Below are positions 5,920-9,168 of a stretch of 9,168 nucleotides of DNA, in pieces. The stretch is from assembly GCA_028281205.1 (NCBI GenBank), contig JANQKJ010000287.1, forward strand, positions 1 through 9,168. The letters run 5' to 3'. Below the pieces are notes generated by a model. That model was given only the letters and a program-made list of their open reading frames with translations. It searched no databases and was not told the origin of the DNA. Every line of letters begins with the position of its first letter. Position 1 is the stretch's first letter. The position numbers were made by a program, and so were the translations under genes. The stretch comes from Gammaproteobacteria bacterium (GTDB lineage: Bacteria; Pseudomonadota; Gammaproteobacteria; UBA4575).

Positions 5920-7812
5920 ATGTGCGGTTTTGCATCTATAGTTAGCCTGACAGGCGAAAACATCAACAGCGAGCAATTGAAGAAAATGTCCCATGTGATT
6001 CGACATCGTGGGCCGAATTCTGATGGTATTTATATTAAAGATAGAGTTGGTTTCGCTTTTAGAAGGTTATCTATTCAAGATTTATCAGATGCGGGTAGCC
6101 AACCCATGCAGACACCTGATCAGCGCTATGCGATCGTATTTAATGGTGAAATCTACAACTATATTGAACTGCGTGAAGAGTTAATTAAGCTCGGGTTTCA
6201 GTTTAGGTCTAAGAGTGATACAGAAGTATTATTAAATGCATATATAGCTTGGGGTAAAAGCTGTGTAGAAAAATTTAATGGTATGTGGGCTTTTCTTATA
6301 TATGATAGTAAAGAAAAAAAGTTATTTGGCTCTCGCGATAGATTTGGAATAAAGCCTCTATATTTTCACCGTTCTGATAAAAACATACTGTTTGGATCCG
6401 AGATTAAAGCAATTCGAGCATCTGGGCTGTGTCAAACCGAAATTAATTGGGCGATGGCATCGCGCTTCCTGCTTGAAGATAGACTTGGTGACACTACTGA
6501 CTCGTTTTTTAAAGGAATTGACAGTATTCCTCCAGGAAGCTTTTTTGAAGTTGATCGCAACGGCCAGCTAAAAGTAACTAAATTTTGGTCGCTTGAAGAT
6601 ATGCAGCAACAGCCCTGTAGTGATCCAGTAGAGGCTTATAGGGAAATATTTGATGATGCAGTTCGTTTGAGATTACGGGCGGATGTTCCACAAGGCGTAT
6701 TTTTATCTGGTGGTATAGACTCCACCGCTATAATTTGTGAGGTTGCAAGACTTAGAAAAGAAGTGAATAGCAATGAGGCGTTAAAAGCCTTTTCTTTTAT
6801 TCATAGTGAATTTGATGAGTCGTCTTTTATTAATAAAACAGTTGATCAAACTGGCTGTGAGTTAAATAGAGTAACAACCGATGCTTTACACTTATGGAGT
6901 TCGCTAGATTCAGCTTTATGGTATCACGATGAACCATTGCACTCTTTAACAGCCTTGATTGGTTTCAATCTATCTAAAATGGCTGCTGAACATGGAACAA
7001 CGGTAATATTGAATGGCCAGGGTGCAGATGAGACATGCGCAGGGTATCCCAGTTACTTTAGGAATTATTGGTACAGTTTATTGCTGTCTGGAAATTTCAA
7101 GAAAGCTTGGGATGAAATAGGGGAGTATGCGCACGTATTCAATGATGATCGCAAGCGACTTTTTAAGCAAACTCTGAAAACATTGGTTAAATCAAAATTT
7201 AGGTCTATACCTTTATATAGCGAATATACAAGTAAAAAGAATCATCAACGAGTATCTCAGCACCCATGGTTTACAGATCAGTTTACTAGTCATTTACCTT
7301 ATGAGCATTTTATGGATCCAAGGATGGACTTGCACTCAGCATTGATAGACTCGACACAGATTGCGCCGCTACCACTATATTTAAGGGTGGAAGACAGAAA
7401 TTCAATGGCGCATGGTATAGAAGTCAGATTACCATTTTTAGACTATCGCTTAGTTTCATTCTTGTTCTCGCAGGCAAGTGATGAAACTAAAATTAATAGT
7501 TGTTGGAATAAAAGCCTAATGCGTGAAGCTATGAAGGACAAGATACCGGAAGATGTAAGAATTCGAAAAGATAAAATGGGTTTCCCAATACCTGCACAAA
7601 CATGGGTAAATGAAAAGCTATATGAATTTTATCTTGAAGTGCTTACTGATGATTCGGTTAGATCCAAGGGTATGTACAATATTGATACTATGCTAAAAGA
7701 CTTGGACAGAAATCGTAAAAATGAAATAGACATCTCCGAAGAGCTTTTTGATGTTGTGCAGTTTGAACTATGGATCAAAAATGTAGTTGAGGCGCCTGAG
7801 TATGCAAACTAA
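5920..7812 (+). CDS. asnB: Asparagine synthetase (glutamine-hydrolysing), AsnB family
   Basis: Cytoplasmic amidotransferase of 630 residues expected to make Asn from Asp, ATP and glutamine, or to amidate a related acceptor. The N-terminal class II glutaminase domain (2-about 165) starts with the catalytic Cys2 in MCGFASIV, which fixes the ATG at 5920. It also shows RHRGPNSDG (28-36), NGEIYN (75-80) and RDRFGIKPLY (139-148). The synthetase domain (about 235-600) has the ATP pyrophosphatase loop SGGIDS (263-268), GQGADE (366-371), EDRNSMAHGIEVRLPFLD (491-508) and RKDKMGFPIP (549-558). All catalytic motifs look intact. Length of about 630 fits the bacterial AsnB group that includes many surface-polysaccharide and peptide-modifying paralogues, but no glycosyltransferase or similar gene is next to it, so housekeeping Asn synthesis is the simplest reading. 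No clear ribosome site precedes the ATG. A hairpin terminator follows about 70 bp after the stop, consistent with a single-gene transcript. Confidence 0.92.
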   Translation: MCGFASIVSLTGENINSEQLKKMSHVIRHRGPNSDGIYIKDRVGFAFRRLSIQDLSDAGSQPMQTPDQRYAIVFNGEIYNYIELREELIKLGFQFRSKSDTEVLLNAYIAWGKSCVEKFNGMWAFLIYDSKEKKLFGSRDRFGIKPLYFHRSDKNILFGSEIKAIRASGLCQTEINWAMASRFLLEDRLGDTTDSFFKGIDSIPPGSFFEVDRNGQLKVTKFWSLEDMQQQPCSDPVEAYREIFDDAVRLRLRADVPQGVFLSGGIDSTAIICEVARLRKEVNSNEALKAFSFIHSEFDESSFINKTVDQTGCELNRVTTDALHLWSSLDSALWYHDEPLHSLTALIGFNLSKMAAEHGTTVILNGQGADETCAGYPSYFRNYWYSLLLSGNFKKAWDEIGEYAHVFNDDRKRLFKQTLKTLVKSKFRSIPLYSEYTSKKNHQRVSQHPWFTDQFTSHLPYEHFMDPRMDLHSALIDSTQIAPLPLYLRVEDRNSMAHGIEVRLPFLDYRLVSFLFSQASDETKINSCWNKSLMREAMKDKIPEDVRIRKDKMGFPIPAQTWVNEKLYEFYLEVLTDDSVRSKGMYNIDTMLKDLDRNRKNEIDISEELFDVVQFELWIKNVVEAPEYAN

Positions 7813-7884
7813 TAAGTATATTAATTAGGTTCATTTCCTGAGTTTAATTTTAAACTAAGATTTATATAAAAATTACTGCGCATA

Positions 7885-7915
7885 AAAAAGCCCTGGTATG
7901 GCACCAGGGCTTTTT
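7885..7915. terminator. Bidirectional intrinsic terminator between asnB and the Met-rich gene
   Basis: Perfect 13-bp stem: AAAAAGCCCTGGT (7885-7897) pairs with ACCAGGGCTTTTT (7903-7915) around a 5-nt ATGGC loop. The GC-rich core is flanked by A-run and T-run, so it gives a U-tract in either direction. It serves the convergent ends of asnB (stop 7812) and the minus-strand repeat protein (stop 7937). Confidence 0.92.
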
Positions 7916-7936
7916 AGTTTCAACAGAATCTTATTG

Positions 7937-8485
7937 TTACTTAGTTTCGGCTTGAGCAACAGTAGGGAATTTATACATAGATTCAAACATCTTTGTGTAC
8001 TCAGCAGTGTCCATCATTTTGAACATAGACTCGTAATATGCTGGGTTCATTGTAGCTGTCATCCATTGTGTATAAAACGCAGGGTTCATGTATGCCATGA
8101 ACGGCTGATATGTTTGTGGATTCATTGATGCCGTCATCCAGTTCATATATGTCTGTGGGTTCATGAAAGGCACTATCATATTCATATATTTAGCTGGGTC
8201 ACTCATGCTCTGCATTGCAGTTTGCATTTGTTCAGGACTAGACATGCATTCCATGATAGATTTTGCAGTTGCAGGGTTGTTCATTTTAGTGATTAACTGC
8301 ATGAATTTCGCAGGGTCAGCCATGGTATTTGCCATTGCTTCAGGATCATAAAACTCTACTGGCGCGCTGCACTCTGTAGCGTAATTTTCTAGGTCTTTGT
8401 CAGCATCGGCGTTTCCAAAAACCGGCGATATACTGATGGCGATGATTGCTAACAGAGCAGTGATAGTAATTTTTGAGATTTTCAT
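7937..8485 (-). CDS. Exported methionine-rich protein with 13-residue tandem repeats, unknown function
   Basis: 182-residue protein that I do not recognise. Residues 1-28 look like a Sec signal peptide: MKISK, a hydrophobic core (TALLAIIAISIS), then GNADA with possible cleavage after Ala26 or Ala28. The mature part holds 24 Met in about 154 residues. From Met55 it is a run of 12-14-residue units: MADPAKFMQLITK, MNNPATAKSIMEC, MSSPEQMQTAMQS, MSDPAKYMNMIVPF, MNPQTYMNWMTAS, MNPQTYQPFMAY, MNPAFYTQWMTAT, MNPAYYESMFKM, MDTAEYTKMFES. The prolines at 58, 71, 84, 97, 110, 123, 135 and 148 keep a 12-13-residue beat. [N/D/S]-P looks like a helix cap, and the Met/aromatic positions would form one sticky face. 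There are two Cys (39, 80), possibly a disulfide. The start has AAAGGA (8491-8496) just upstream. Periplasmic metal (Cu+) binding, methionine-based oxidant scavenging, or lipid or hydrophobe binding are options; none is shown. Confidence 0.85.
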   Translation of the reverse strand: MKISKITITALLAIIAISISPVFGNADADKDLENYATECSAPVEFYDPEAMANTMADPAKFMQLITKMNNPATAKSIMECMSSPEQMQTAMQSMSDPAKYMNMIVPFMNPQTYMNWMTASMNPQTYQPFMAYMNPAFYTQWMTATMNPAYYESMFKMMDTAEYTKMFESMYKFPTVAQAETK

Positions 8486-9134
8486 ATATTTCCTTTAGGT
8501 CTTAAGTAAGTTTGTAAAAAATTAGTTAATTCTGGTCATCCTACAGAGCTAGTAGCTCGAGATATAAAGGGTTCAAGTAATATTAATTAGTTATTGTCTA
8601 TAATCTTTCTTATTTGAGTAAATCTCGTTTTCAATGGAATTTATAATAAAAATCTATTTGAAAACAATTAGTTATAAGTTATTAGTATTTTTAAGTTTGT
8701 CTATACATACATTTAAATTAGTCTTGTATTGTACAAACTATGAGTATATTAGTAAATTATTAAATACTAAACAAATAAAATAGCAATATGTAGGAATTAA
8801 TAAATTTAATAATGTTGCTATTTAGAAGGCTAAGCAGGCGTTTTCAGCAAATATTTGTTAATAAATAGAAAAAATGATCTCTTAAAATAATAGTATTACT
8901 TGCTGTTTTAATAGTTGAGCATACTTGTGTTCTGGCAATGGATATCTGCTGGATAATAATAGTCCTTGTCTTAGTATTGTAACTTTTATTTCACTATCAA
9001 ATAGTCTAATTCACATAGATAAGGTAATGTTGATAATTACTCGCTTGTTAAACTAATAACCGCATCGACACCCTGAGTTTGGGTAAAAATTATTACTAAA
9101 TTGCATTATCATAATTTATGGAAAGACAAATAAC
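8486..9134. other. AT-rich gene-free stretch
   Basis: About 650 bp between the minus-strand repeat-protein gene and a plus-strand gene starting at 9135, so it should contain two divergent promoters. I see no convincing coding frame with a ribosome site. Visible items are a 12-bp hairpin at 8778-8823, a short inverted repeat GAGCT-AGT-AGCTC at 8546-8558, a hydrophobic but startless frame at 8878-8982, and scattered TATAAT-like boxes too common here to call. A small RNA cannot be excluded. Confidence 0.6.
8778..8823. repeat. Inverted repeat forming a 12-bp AT-rich hairpin
   Basis: AAATAGCAATAT (8778-8789) pairs with ATGTTGCTATTT (8812-8823), with 9 perfect outer pairs and one T-G wobble. The 22-nt loop contains a smaller ATTAA (8796-8800) / TTAAT (8806-8810) pairing. 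There is no adjacent GC-rich core plus T-run, so it is a poor terminator. A regulator site or RNA structure is possible. Confidence 0.4.
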
Positions 9135-9168
9135 ATGACACTGTTAATTATATATCTTGCCATTGCTA
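9135..9168 (+). CDS. Start of a membrane protein gene (3' end cut by window)
   Basis: Only 11 codons are visible, reading MTLLIIYLAIA, a hydrophobic N-terminus. A GGAAAG-like site (9120-9125) lies 9 nt before the ATG. The sequence resembles the opening of CNNM/DUF21 (CorC/HlyC-type) membrane proteins, which often begin with a similar L-x-I-Y-L-x-x-A pattern, but 11 residues cannot settle that. The gene is supported mainly by the ribosome site, the hydrophobic start and its place after a long gene-free stretch. Confidence 0.45.
   Translation, partial: MTLLIIYLAIA

Noticed and set aside
7898..8351. Two plus-strand frames opposite the Met-rich gene, rich in His and Cys
   Set aside because: They are the antisense of the Met-rich repeats (CAT codons opposite ATG), and the first starts in the terminator loop.
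7937..8485. Regular DNA repeats in this interval as a CRISPR or minisatellite array
   Set aside because: The repeats follow the codon frame of an intact signal-peptide-bearing protein and vary in length by whole codons; no constant repeat-spacer pattern.
8546..8558. Short inverted repeat GAGCT-AGT-AGCTC as terminator or operator
   Set aside because: Only 5 bp, with no T-run and no partner site; too weak to call.

Overview
The window is AT-rich and densely coded on both strands. It looks like a low-GC gammaproteobacterium, probably aquatic or marine. This inference rests on an NhaR-type LysR regulator, a UspE-like tandem stress protein, strong anti-Shine-Dalgarno pairing at some starts, and a complex-I-like cation antiporter block. 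No single gene fixes the genus.

Left block (1-4025, + strand): two multi-spanning membrane proteins of the NuoL/M/N-MrpA/D family are joined by an ATGA stop/start overlap. A tandem universal stress protein follows 18 nt later, behind a strong AAGGAG site. This is the 3' end of an operon for an Mrp-like Na+(K+)/H+ antiporter or a related proton-conducting complex; the other subunits (B, C, E, F, G types) would lie left of the window. The first membrane subunit keeps all the charged residues of the ion path. The second has lost two of them (Glu to Thr, Lys to Asn).

Middle block (4140-5469): a small protein resembling the HPF/RaiA ribosome-hibernation fold runs on + and overlaps by 12 bp, tail to tail, a minus-strand nhaR-like regulator gene. 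Upstream of nhaR on the same strand is an unlisted 32-codon gene with a TTG start and an almost perfect ribosome binding site. It encodes a single-span membrane peptide. NhaR-family activators control Na+/H+ antiporters in enterobacteria, so this block reads as the regulatory and stress arm of the antiporter locus. That functional link is inference.

Right block: 5470-5919 is AT-rich spacer with one doubtful small ORF and a hairpin. At 5920-7812 lies a complete glutamine-hydrolysing asparagine synthetase (AsnB family). A bidirectional hairpin terminator (7885-7915) separates it from a minus-strand gene (7937-8485) for an exported, methionine-rich protein built of about nine tandem 12-14-residue units with an [N/D/S]-P-x-x-aromatic core. 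I recognise no named family for it. The stretch 8486-9134 holds no convincing gene, only the leader of that gene and an AT-rich hairpin. At the right edge a new + strand gene begins (9135), with 11 codons visible.

The best candidates for something undescribed are the Met-rich 13-residue repeat protein, the 32-aa membrane peptide cotranscribed with nhaR, and the residue-depleted antiporter subunit.
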